Shown: one piece after another, positions 44,690-53,396 of the stretch
Numbering within the stretch: the first letter of the stretch is position 1
Layout of the letters: every line of letters starts with the position of its first letter
Source of the DNA: Carex sylvatica
Taxonomy: Eukaryota; Streptophyta; Magnoliopsida; Poales; Cyperaceae
Reading direction: 5' to 3'
Length of the DNA: 60,360 bases
NCBI GenBank assembly: GCA_964058845.1
Contig: CAXKVR010000552.1
Coordinates: 1-60,360 of the forward strand
Notes under the pieces: generated by a model
Database searches by the model: none
Seen by the model: the letters and a program-made list of their open reading frames with translations, nothing else
Told to the model about the DNA's origin: nothing
Program-made: the position numbers and the translations under genes

Positions 44690-45190
44690 AGAAGAAAAAA
44701 AAACATTACACCAGTACATTAATTAAAAAAAAAATACTAAACAAAAGAAACAGCACAGCAGTACACAATTCCACCAAAGAGGCATTACCTATATTATTGA
44801 CTATTATACTGTTTGAATTATTATTCTTTATGAAGATTTGACTGCTTACATTTTTAAGTGATAAATTTTTGTTTGACAATTTTGAAACACTTATTTTACT
44901 TTTGAACGCTCAAGAACCCTAAAATAGCATTATATCACAATAAAATAACATGAGATAATGTAAGAACTCTACCAAATGATGGAAATAAGAAAAGAAACAA
45001 ATTTGAAATTACCCTGCATTTTATTTCCTTGATACAAACAGCAAAATTGTAGAGATTTGCTAAAGTCATTCCACTGTTCAAAAGAATCATGAAAACAAGA
45101 TTCAAGAAACTTTAACTGTCAAAAATCTTCTCTACATATCAACTCAACGAACATCTTCCATAAAACATCATCTTAGTATCTCACCATTGC
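44690..45190 (-). pseudogene. Relic of a small acidic-tail gene: 3' flank and UTR only
   Basis: On the minus strand it carries the family's 3' flank and UTR blocks in order: ACATTACACCAGTACATTAA, CCTGCATTTTATTTCCTTG, CAAACAGCAAAATTGTAGAG, AAGATTCAAGAAACTTTAAC, CATATCAACTCAACGAACAT. The match stops near 45185. No coding region, leader or TATA box follows; the place is taken by GC-richer DNA and a MITE. It is the tenth detectable copy of the family. Confidence 0.65.
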
Positions 45191-45224
45191 CACGCGCCCA
45201 CTGCCCACGATGATTAATACTACC

Positions 45225-45370
45225 TGTAGTAATAGAAATTTTCAGTTTAGATCTGGACCATTGGATCTGCTTTGGCATTTCACTTAGAGTCAGATTAGTT
45301 CAGATTCTGATCGAATGGTCTGGATCCAAACTCAAATATTTTGTTACCTCAGAGTAGGCTGACACCACGC
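45225..45370. mobile_element. Decayed MITE beside the relic gene
   Basis: TTTAGATCTGGACCATTGGA at the left, and its approximate reverse TCTGGATCCAAACTC with GTTACCTC at the right, form an inverted pair. It resembles the element in the promoter of gene I. Confidence 0.5.
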
Positions 45371-46031
45371 ACGATGCCTAGCAGCCAATCAGAACCCGCG
45401 CACTCCTTAGTTTTCGCGTACGCCACGTTAATTATATTTCCGATTGAAGATATTTTCTTATTCTTCTATAAAATCACTCGGAAATCAGAAAAATCGAGGA
45501 AATTAAGATAAGAATCGGTTAATCGGCCAAGTCAAATCAATTCCACTCAATTATGTTAAAAAATAGTCCGACCGTGTGCATTGAGACAAAACTCAGAAGA
45601 CGCGCACGAGTAAGATTCTTTTTTGTAAATTTAATGGATGTGAATGCGGGTATAGATAATTTTTTTTTTTTTGTTATCTGGACGAATAACGGTGCAGATA
45701 AAGCTTATTCCATATCCGTTATTCAATTGAATAATTATAAAAATAATAATATATAATTATATAATATTAATAAGTATTAAAAATAGTATTTTAATTGATT
45801 TAATTGTCCTTATTATGATCAATTTTTTTTAATAAAGTATTGTACATATGTGAAATGAATGTATATGTTTTAATTTTTTATTTAATTAATAGTAAAAATA
45901 ATTATTATATTAATATTACTCATTATTTATCCGCTACTGTTTCGTTATCCGACAACTATAACAAGGAAGGACAAAGTACGAATACGAAAATTTGTAGTGA
46001 ATAAAAATAAGATACAGATAAAGACAATTTG
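45371..46031. other. Intergenic
   Basis: No gene seen. 45370-45620 is a GC-richer patch with GCGCACTC and CGCGTACGCCACG; the rest is AT-rich. Confidence 0.45.
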
Positions 46032-46411
46032 TAGGGTGTTCTTAAGTTCATCAAACCACTTGGTGAACTCAACTCTAAAACCTACCGAATTGGATTCAAA
46101 CGACAAATCTAAACCGTTAAAATTCTTTTATTTTATGAGTAATGCATCTACATGCAAAAAATTTAAAATTTAAAATTAATTTTGTATAGCATCAAGTGGT
46201 CAAAAGGCGTCTAAAAATGAATGTATTAAAATTAATTTATAAACCTTCTAAATTTGACCACTTGACTTTATACTAAACTAATTTGAAATTTTAAAATTTT
46301 CACATGTAAACACATCACTCATAAGGTAGAAGAATTTTAACGTTTAAAATTGATTCGATAAGTTTTAGACTTGAGTTCACCAATTGGCTTGGTGAACTTA
46401 AGAACACCCTA
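46032..46411. mobile_element. Foldback MITE with near-perfect arms
   Basis: Ends TAGGGTGTTCTTAAGTTCA and TGAACTTAAGAACACCCTA are exact inverted repeats. The arms continue through GGTGAACTCAA and CTAAACCGTTAAAATTCTT to a centre near 46215. 380 bases, no frame. Confidence 0.85.
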
Positions 46412-46940
46412 GTTATACTCCAATTTGTAATATGTACGGATAAAAATAGTTCCAAATTAATCGCTGAATTTGATCACTCTTACGTATATTAACTTTTAAA
46501 ATAATAAAAACTGAATGTATTAAAGTTAGGAAAGAGCTTTATTTAATCCCTTATTTTTTATCATTTTTTTTAATTATTTTTTCCACATAGTAAGGTTTAC
46601 ATCTCCAAAACAAAACAAATAAAACTACAAAACAACTAAAATGTATATTAGATTTGACTAGCATGATATTCGCGTGATGCAGAAGATAATTTAATATTTT
46701 ATTATCTAGTACATCTCTTTTGAATTGATGAATTATCTGAAGCTACAAATTACAAGTTTATTATGTGCACATCTACGCACATTATTACCACAAATATAAT
46801 AATAGTTTTTATAGGTGCATATATACAAGATGCATTGAAATAAATAGGAAGATCGAATCTGAAATGTATGTCTGATTCTAAACGCTCATTTCTGAAATTA
46901 ATTGCATGAGATTCTTTCTATTTTAATTTTTGAGTTTTGG
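46412..46940. other. Intergenic, AT-rich
   Basis: No gene seen. Confidence 0.5.
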
Positions 46941-47185
46941 CAAAAAAAAACATATTGTGTCCCAGATAATAACGCTTTAAATTCCCTTAATTATACCTTC
47001 GCAGAGATATTTATATATCCGTGTGCCACATAAAATTGAAAAAGGAAAATAAAGAAATTAGCTTAGCTCTTGGAAGGAAACAAAACTAATCGCCTAACAG
47101 AACCTAGGCCTTATAAAACCTCTATCCGATCAATGATCCCTGAAACCAGACATATCATATATCTCCCCTCATACTAATTATAATC
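46941..47185 (+). promoter_or_regulatory. Promoter and leader of gene G
   Basis: AATAACGCTTTAAATTCCC near 46968, ATACCTTCGCAGAGATATTT near 46995, ATATATCCGTGTGCCACAT near 47012, GGAAACAAAACTAATCGCC near 47076, a CCTAGGCC remnant at 47103 directly joined to TTATAAAACC, then leader CTCATACTAATTATAATCAT. Compared with C, about 50 bases including the CAGAAACCC block are deleted, which moves the TATA box up to the CCTAGGCC motif. Confidence 0.7.
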
Positions 47186-47608
47186 ATGGACGAACACATC
47201 GCCTCCATTGCCATGGTGGATGCTCACAGTTCGTCGTTGAATGACGCCTGCAAACGTTGCCAATTTGATTTTGAAACCGTGGAGGCCGAGTACAACGCTG
47301 TCCAACAAGGGATTGTGGGCTCCAACGTGGCCTTGGACTTGGCCATGGAGAACTTCAGGCGTGCGTTTGAGCACTTCGACTTGGTATCCAAAAATGCAAG
47401 GAATTTCATCTATGCGAGGAGAATGGAACTTCAGCAGAGGCAGCACCTGTCAGGCCTCAATGCCAATGCAGTGCACCACACAGTAGCTGAGCCGGCATCC
47501 GTCAGGCCAGTTGTGGCTGATGTGTCGGAGGAGTACAACACAGCTGCACCTGAAGAGACAGTGGAACATAACACAGCTGCATCAAAGGAGACAGTGGAGC
47601 ACAACTGA
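47186..47608 (+). CDS. Small acidic-tail family protein, copy G (140 aa)
   Basis: Unrecognised cluster family and its clearest member: LNDACKRCQFDFETVEAEYN, AVQQGIVGSNVALDLAMENF, FDLVSKNARNFI. Then the linker HTVAEPASVRPVVADV and a tail of three repeats (EEYNTAAPEETVEHNTAA, SKETVEHN). It has about 10 extra residues near the start (IAMVDAHSSS). Stop TGA follows HN; in another frame the DNA continues toward the family's DPN.RK.A end, so the end is shifted as in A and E. No signal peptide. Function unknown. Confidence 0.8.
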   Translation: MDEHIASIAMVDAHSSSLNDACKRCQFDFETVEAEYNAVQQGIVGSNVALDLAMENFRRAFEHFDLVSKNARNFIYARRMELQQRQHLSGLNANAVHHTVAEPASVRPVVADVSEEYNTAAPEETVEHNTAASKETVEHN

Positions 47609-48640
47609 TCCAAATATATAAGGAAGCTTGAATTAGTAAAAATCTGAAATAAGTCTGGTGGTGCAAGAATGTTCTTGAAAAAAAAACTGGTTCTGTGTTT
47701 ATTTCTTGATTGATCTTTTTTCTTGTTTATTAATTCCTGTTTTCTTGGGTTCTGTTGTTATGTGGGATAAGCAATGGTGGCATACTGATACTGTTGTTAG
47801 TGGAGGTCATAGTTTCTTGAATCATGTTTTCTTGTTTCTTTGGATGTTGGAACTTATATTGAATTAGCCGATTATTATGTGTGATCTTGCTGCTTGCAAT
47901 AACAGGGAAATAAAAGAGAGCCCAGTTTTTAAGTTTCTGTAATGAAAAAAACCACACTTCGATCGATCGACTCATGTAGCTCCAAAATGACACCTGCTTT
48001 GTGAAACTGAAAACCGTTTGAACAAAAATATATTTAGAATCCAAAATGATCTATATATAGAATGAAATCTCTCTTCCTTCCCTTTGGGAAATTCCATTAA
48101 TGTTGTTTTTATTATTTTATTATATTATTATTTTATTTAGTATTTTCAGATAAAAATAAATTCAGCTTCTATATATAGTGATCCCCTTCCTTTATTCCCT
48201 GTCTAAGAAAATTTCAAGTTTTCAACTTGTTTATTTATCACTAGTATATATGTTTTCTCCAGTTGCACTCGATTCGGTACAAGACGTGGTCCTGCAATGT
48301 AAATCACTGGTAACTGCCCATCACAGTACTACTTGGTAATTAGTATGTGAAACACTGACTGGAGTTCTGTTTGATCCTAGAATTTCAAGCCAAATGTACA
48401 TTTAAAAGTTTTGTTTGATCCTAGGATTTCAAGCCAAATTCACATTTAAATTTTTTTGTTTCTTTTTATTTATTCTCTTTTCCTTACGTTTAAGTGCATT
48501 CAAATTGTTACCGACACACATTCAAACTGTTACCAGTAGTTCAGTTGGTGAGGTCTTGACAAAGTTACACACTTACAATTTAACACCTGTTAATCAGCAA
48601 TAAACTGAATTGAACATAAATGTTTCCAAAATTCAGACAA
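47609..48640 (+). other. Conserved 3' UTR and flank of gene G
   Basis: UTR blocks: AACTGGTTCTGTGTTTATTT, TCTTGGGTTCTGTTGTTATG, GGGATAAGCAATGGTGG, GATCTTGCTGCTTGCAATAA with AAATAAAA near 47909. Flank blocks: GTGAAACACTGACTGGAGTT, TTCAGTTGGTGAGG, GTTAATCAGCAATAAACTGA (48540-48610), as after B. Confidence 0.65.
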
Positions 48641-49390
48641 AAAAAGTTTTACAGCACTAAAGAGCTTTTGTAAATTGTAATACAACATCACACTTTTTTT
48701 TCATGGCAGAGAAAAGTATAACAATTGGAGCCAGAAAAAGAATTTTATACTCATAACCGCCTCTCCTACAGGGTTTGGCTATTTCATTTAATTTAAAAGA
48801 TTTTGGGATTCAGTTCTTGCCTAGTTAAAAGTGTTACTATGTTTCTGCTAAAGGGAAAGATTTCAGACAACGGTGGATGAGTGTTACTGTGTTTGCTGCA
48901 TTAATTAGTTAATTTTATACACAAAAGCTATCTCTGACAAAAGGTTTAAACTAATTTCAGACAGATCAGAGTACAAAAACTTCTGCCTTAATTTCTACAT
49001 CGATCAGACATGAGATCCTCCTCTTATATATGGTTATTGACAATTCATTGTTCAGTATTGGTCAGAATGCAAGCAATTAAAAACACACAAATCATGCTTC
49101 ATTGAAAATTTAATTTCAGATGACCTGCAAATATATATAATCAATGCTTCATTTCATAGACGCAAAAATGCATGCTTGATTTCTATGAAGCGTTAATTGA
49201 AAGAGGATATGATTAATGAACAGCGGAAAAAAGCTAGAAAGGTGAATTAATTAGATCCCCTGATCATTCCAACCGCTTCTTATTTAGGCAACATAATTCC
49301 CTCTTTCAATTCATACTTTTTAGATGTATTTGATAAGCTTCTGGATTTCTGTTTTTTTTTTTTTTTTTCTATAACAGAAACCCTAAATCC
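48641..49390. other. Intergenic, AT-rich
   Basis: No gene seen. It ends in an 18-base T run near 49352, next to the LINE fragment. Confidence 0.45.
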
Positions 49391-49397
49391 TGCGGAC

Positions 49398-49532
49398 ATG
49401 GCCTGGGCGGGAGGATGTTGGACGCTATGGAAAGAAAGGAACAAAAAAACTTTCTCTGGGACGAGCAAGACAGTGAGAATATTAATAGATGAATCCACAC
49501 CCGATTTACATAACTGTGAACTATTTGTATAG
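49398..49532 (+). mobile_element. LINE reverse-transcriptase tail fragment
   Basis: The frame MAWAGGCWTLWKERNKKTFS resembles the W.LWKERN.R.F stretch near the C-terminus of plant non-LTR retrotransposon proteins. 44 codons to TAG. No other LINE part found. Confidence 0.5.
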
Positions 49533-49805
49533 AAACAAGAGTGTTAGAGGGTTGTTAGATCAGGCGAGAGCGTACTGTGTACTTCTTGCAGCGTTATTTA
49601 CTAAATAGCTTAAATTTCAAATAGTTAAGGTCTATTGTAAATACTTTTTTTAAATATATTTCTGTTGACAATCTTTAAAAAAAATAAAAAAATATTCAAA
49701 TAAGTCGGTCAAATTAAGCCAAACAGTCCCAGAACTAGTTTGGTTGCTTGCATTTTTAGGTGGCGATTGATTTTACACCGGTGTACTTTTCAAAATAAAA
49801 CATGA

Positions 49806-50204
49806 GTGAGGCTAAGATACTATGCATAGCGCGGATTGGTCCGTACTATGAATTAATATTTTAATTCTAAAATCTTAACGGTCAATCCGAACCATTCAAC
49901 ATGGTATAAATATGAATATGTCCTTGTTAACTAAATTTTATATTTTTTTAATTTTTTAACTATTTTCTATTTTCTTAGATGAGTAGAAAATCACCGTTTT
50001 GGATGGTCCAGAATTTTCAGAACAAGTGATTCTCAACCTATTTAAGAAATTAGTAAACAAATTATAAAAAATATAAAATTTAGTTTACAAGTACATATTC
50101 ATATGAAAATCATGTTGAACGATTCAAATTAACCGTTTAAACTAAAGATTTCAGTCCAAAGCGTGGGCCAATATGCGCTATACATAGTAGCATAGTCTGA
50201 TCAC
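49806..50204. mobile_element. Foldback MITE
   Basis: Left GATACTATGCATAGCGCGGA, right the approximate reverse (TATGCGCTATACATAGTAGC). Arms meet near 50000. Inner AAAATTTAGTTTACAAGTAC links it to the pieces at 24960 and 42955. Confidence 0.75.
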
Positions 50205-50219
50205 TCATAAAACATTACA

Positions 50220-50827
50220 CCAGTATATTAATTGAAAAAAAAAAAACAAAGGAACAGTATACTTACACTATTTACCAAACAGTGACTAGCTTGTTATTGA
50301 CGATTTGACTATTTGAATTTTCCGAGGTTGACTGCTTACATTTTTAAGTGCTAAATTTTGATCAGCAATATTGATTTGGCACTTTTCAAACACTTATTTT
50401 ACTTTTGAACGCTCAAGAACACTAAAATAGGAATATAACATTATATCGTTCTAAAAGAACATGCGATTGTTACTGTAAGAATGCAACTTATACGTACATA
50501 CAAGATGAGAACAAGAAAAGGAATCAAACTAACTGCATTTATTTCCTTGTTGCAAGCAGCAAGATCAGAGATAATCTGCTAAATCCCATTCCACAGTTCA
50601 AAAGAAACCAGAAAATAGAAATTATATATCAAGTATCAACACAACGAACATATTCCAATAAAGCTCATCTCAGAATGTCACTAATTAATTTGGTTATTTA
50701 TTCCACATAACAACTGAATCCAACAAAACAGGAATTATGAATCAAGATCAAAGAACAATCAAGAAATGTAAAACACAGAACCAGTTTTTACAGAAATTTC
50801 TTGCACCATCAGCCCTTTTTCAGAATT
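50220..50827 (-). other. Conserved 3' UTR and flank of gene H
   Basis: Reverse of the family UTR: ATTACACCAGTATATTAAT, CTGCATTTATTTCCTTGTTG, CAAGCAGCAAGATCAGAG, TATTCCACATAACAAC, AGAACAATCAAGAAATGTAA, CACAGAACCAGTTTTT. Confidence 0.65.
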
Positions 50828-51325
50828 TTACAAATTCAAGTCCCAGTTATGCTTTGCCGTCTCCTCAGGTGTAGCTGCGTTATGCTCCACCGTCTCTTCG
50901 GGTGCAACCATGTTATGCTCCGGTGTCTCTTCAGGTGCAGCTGCGCTGTGCACTTCTGACAGATCAGCCACAACCGGCTCGACGGGCACAAGCTCAGCTG
51001 TGTTGTGCTCCACCGTCTCTTCGGGTGCAACCATGTTATGCTCCGGTGTCTCTTCAGGTGCAGCTGTGTGGTGCTCCTCAATCACTACATTGGCGTAGAA
51101 GGCATCAGCAAACAGCTCTCCCATGGCATTCATCATGAAATGCCTCATAATAATGCGTACCGACTCAAACTGCTCATAGTTCCTATGGAGCTCTGCGATT
51201 GAAAAGGACAAATCGGGGTCGATGGTTGCGAGATGGACGGCTTTGTCATGCCATTCGTCCATGGATGCAAAAGCAATTTCACAAGTATCAATCATGTGTT
51301 TTAATATGGCAATGAGTTCATCCAT
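50828..51325 (-). CDS. Small acidic-tail family protein, copy H, longest tail (165 aa)
   Basis: Unrecognised cluster family. The N-terminal half is diverged (LKHMIDTCEIAFASMDEWHD, DPDLSFSIAELHRNYEQFES, MRHFMMNAMGEL). The tail from about residue 83 is a string of 11-residue repeats: EEHHTAAPEETPEHNMVAPE then ETVEHNTAE, the linker LVPVEPVVADLSEVHSA, and the same pair again, ending ETAKHNWDLNL. A 123-base in-frame direct duplication (61 bases identical at 50883-50943 and 51006-51066) made the second set. Strongly acidic and His/Asn-rich; probably disordered. Divergent from I. Function unknown. Confidence 0.8.
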   Translation of the reverse strand: MDELIAILKHMIDTCEIAFASMDEWHDKAVHLATIDPDLSFSIAELHRNYEQFESVRIIMRHFMMNAMGELFADAFYANVVIEEHHTAAPEETPEHNMVAPEETVEHNTAELVPVEPVVADLSEVHSAAAPEETPEHNMVAPEETVEHNAATPEETAKHNWDLNL

Positions 51326-51410
51326 GATTATAATAAGTACGAGGAAATGGTAGTTTTGGTATTAAGGATCAGTGGTTCGATGGGTTTATATCATAGAAGG
51401 AAAAATCGGC
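51326..51410 (-). promoter_or_regulatory. Core promoter and leader of gene H
   Basis: On the minus strand ATGATATAAACCCATCGAAC near 51375-51398, then CCACTGATCCTTAATACC and a leader ending TTATTATAATC before ATG. Upstream of the TATA element the family promoter is lost and transposon-like sequence begins. Confidence 0.6.
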
Positions 51411-51500
51411 CATTTCGGACCGGCGAAAACGATGCGATTCCAGTTAAATTTCAGCCGAAACGGTCTTATTCCCGTCAAATTTTGGCTGAAATGGGCCTAT
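51400..51500. mobile_element. Transposon-like insertion in the promoter of H
   Basis: AAAATCGGCCATTTCGGACC, GATGCGATTCCAG, TTTCAGCCGAAACGG and TTTTGGCTGAAATGGG: repeated GGCCGAAA/TTTCGGCC-like motifs resembling transposon subterminal repeats. No ends defined. Confidence 0.4.
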
Positions 51501-52560
51501 GTTGAATGGATGGAAGGGTATATTTAATTCTTTGTTTTCTTTATTCTTATTTTATTTTATTTTTTTGAAGTGAAGGCAATGTGACAATGGGTTAAGTTAG
51601 AATGTCGATAAGCTCATCAACTACTTTCGTTTACTGAAGAGGATAACGGAAAATAAATAAATAAACACACTCACACAGAGATAATATCGTATTCCTTAAG
51701 GGCAATATTTTAATTGCATTTTCAAAGAAAAAATAAAATGAGTAATTTCATTGGTAAAGAATCAATTTATTTGTTTAATTCCAAAATTTATAGAATTTAC
51801 TTTAATTGATTAATCCTATAATCATTATAATTTATTTATTTATTTTACGAGTAATGTATTATATGTAAATTTATAAATTTTTGAATAAATTTAATATAAA
51901 ATTAATCAGTTAAGAAAAATGTATAAGTTAATTATAATTCATATTAATTAATTTGATATTTATAAATTTTGCGTACGAACGGATTACTCTAGATCCAATT
52001 TGGATTATATTATCGCAATACTCATTTACATTGTACAAGCTATTTAAATTAAAGGATTTTATGATTCAATTTTTATATAGTCAAAAGTGTGTCTGGTGAT
52101 TAGATGGATGATTTCTTTGCACCAGTATAGTCACAATATTTGCAAATTAAATCCGAATAATTTTTTTTTTCGTGATGTCAAACTGAACGCCGAATTATTC
52201 GGTTGACTGAACTTTCATTGAATTAAATCCAAATAATTCGCGAATTTTACAATTTTTTTCCAAATTTTTTCAAGAATATATATATATTTTTTTTCTTTTT
52301 GCTCTTGCAGAACTAAAATCTCTGATCCGGATAATTCTAAATTATTACCGAATTATACCCGAATTATTCTCGAATCATAAATTTTTGACCTCGCCAAATT
52401 AAACTCAAATAATTTATTTGTCACTAAGTGCACTACTAACAAGTAAAGAATAAGAATGGTCAAAGAATAATTGCAATCCAAAAAAATTTATAGCTATTTC
52501 TCCGTATGCATACATCTTCCATTAAAACTACCCGTGTTTCCTTTTGTTTGCCTCCCCAGC
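51501..52560. other. Intergenic, AT-rich; CGAATTATTC repeats
   Basis: No gene seen. 52180-52400 has at least six variants of CGAATTATTC in both orientations, like the subterminal repeats of a hAT-type element. 51840-51960 resembles part of the foldback at 46032. Confidence 0.45.
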
Positions 52561-53003
52561 GGCCTAGCCTCGCTGTTTTGACCCGCTACACTAATGACCT
52601 ACGTAATGGAAAGCCTATGTTTCCTTGAAATAAACAAAATTACAAAAACATAAAGTCAGAATTCAGGAACCCAGGGATTCTTGTATCAAGATACCCTAAA
52701 GTAACTCAAATTCTGAGTTAAGATCCGAACCGTCCGATCTGCTCTGGCCAGAATATTAAAGTGACCACATGCATTTCATCTCGAGTCGCATTGGCCGAAT
52801 CCTGTCCAGATTTACACTAAAAATTTGAGTTACTTTAAGGGTCGATAGCATATTATCACGGCAGCCCCAATCCGTTGAACCTTAATTTGCTTAAACCCTG
52901 TTTTCATATTACAGTATAAATATCAACCCATCTCTCCACCCAGTAATCCTACAAAGTTGAAACAAAAAATAACCATCTCTCCTCGCACTAATTATATATA
53001 ATC
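52561..53003 (+). promoter_or_regulatory. Promoter and leader of gene I, with MITE
   Basis: CCTTGAAATAAACAAAATTAC and GAATTCAGGAACCCAGGG (52625-52678) are the family's CAGAAACCCAG region. After the MITE come TTAAACCCTGTTTTCAT (remnant of the CCTAGGCCTAAACC block) near 52893, TATA box AGTATAAATATCAACCCATC near 52914-52933, and leader CTCGCACTAATTATATATAATC then ATG, given here as the family leader with four added bases. Confidence 0.65.
52688..52853. mobile_element. MITE in the promoter of gene I
   Basis: Left ACCCTAAAGTAACTCAAATT, right AATTTGAGTTACTTTAAGGG, near-exact inverted ends; inner GATCCGAACCGTCCGATCTG. It splits the promoter at almost the same place as the MITE in gene B, but within the CAGAAACCC block. 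Confidence 0.8.
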
Positions 53004-53396
53004 ATGGATGCACTCACGGCCTCCATGATAGCCACCATTCTAAGTTACAACGAAGCTGTGATAGACCTGGGGAAAGAGTGCAACTCTGCTAGCTTCCACC
53101 CAAACCATGTCGACTTCTGTTGCTCGGCCTTGGAGAACTTCATATGCCAGCATGAGCTCCTCGTCTCCGAATTTGGAAAATTGATATGTTCCTTTGATGC
53201 CATGACTGAAGAGGTCAGGGAGCTGACAAAGGCAATCCGTGCGCATGTAGTGGTGCCAGATGCAGTTGAGACAGAGAAGCAGTACATGGCTGCATCCCCG
53301 ACCTCACCTTTGCCAGAAGTGACAGTGGAGCATAACATGGATGCTCCAGTTGAGACAGTGGACCCAAAAAAGACTGCTTCAATTAGTATTTTTTAG
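53004..53396 (+). CDS. Small acidic-tail family protein, copy I (130 aa)
   Basis: Unrecognised cluster family, most diverged in the N-terminal half (ILSYNEAVIDLGKECNSASF, CSALENFICQHELLVSEFGK, DAMTEEVRELTKAIRAH), but the ALENF and EVREL positions still fit. The tail has VPDAVETEKQYMAASPTSPL, then PEVTVEHNMDAPVETVDPKK, the family's repeat and DPKK end. The usual stop after A is changed (TGA to TCA), so the frame runs on as SISIF to TAG. Leader, TATA and UTR are of family type. Function unknown. Confidence 0.75.
   Translation: MDALTASMIATILSYNEAVIDLGKECNSASFHPNHVDFCCSALENFICQHELLVSEFGKLICSFDAMTEEVRELTKAIRAHVVVPDAVETEKQYMAASPTSPLPEVTVEHNMDAPVETVDPKKTASISIF

Noticed and set aside
50836..51138. 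Other long frames over the repeated tail of gene H
   Set aside because: Frame-shifted readings of the same 33-base repeat; the frame with the family leader and N-terminal core is the real one.
53045..53338. 97-codon minus-strand frame opposite gene I
   Set aside because: Antisense shadow; gene I has the family leader, TATA box and 3' UTR on the plus strand.
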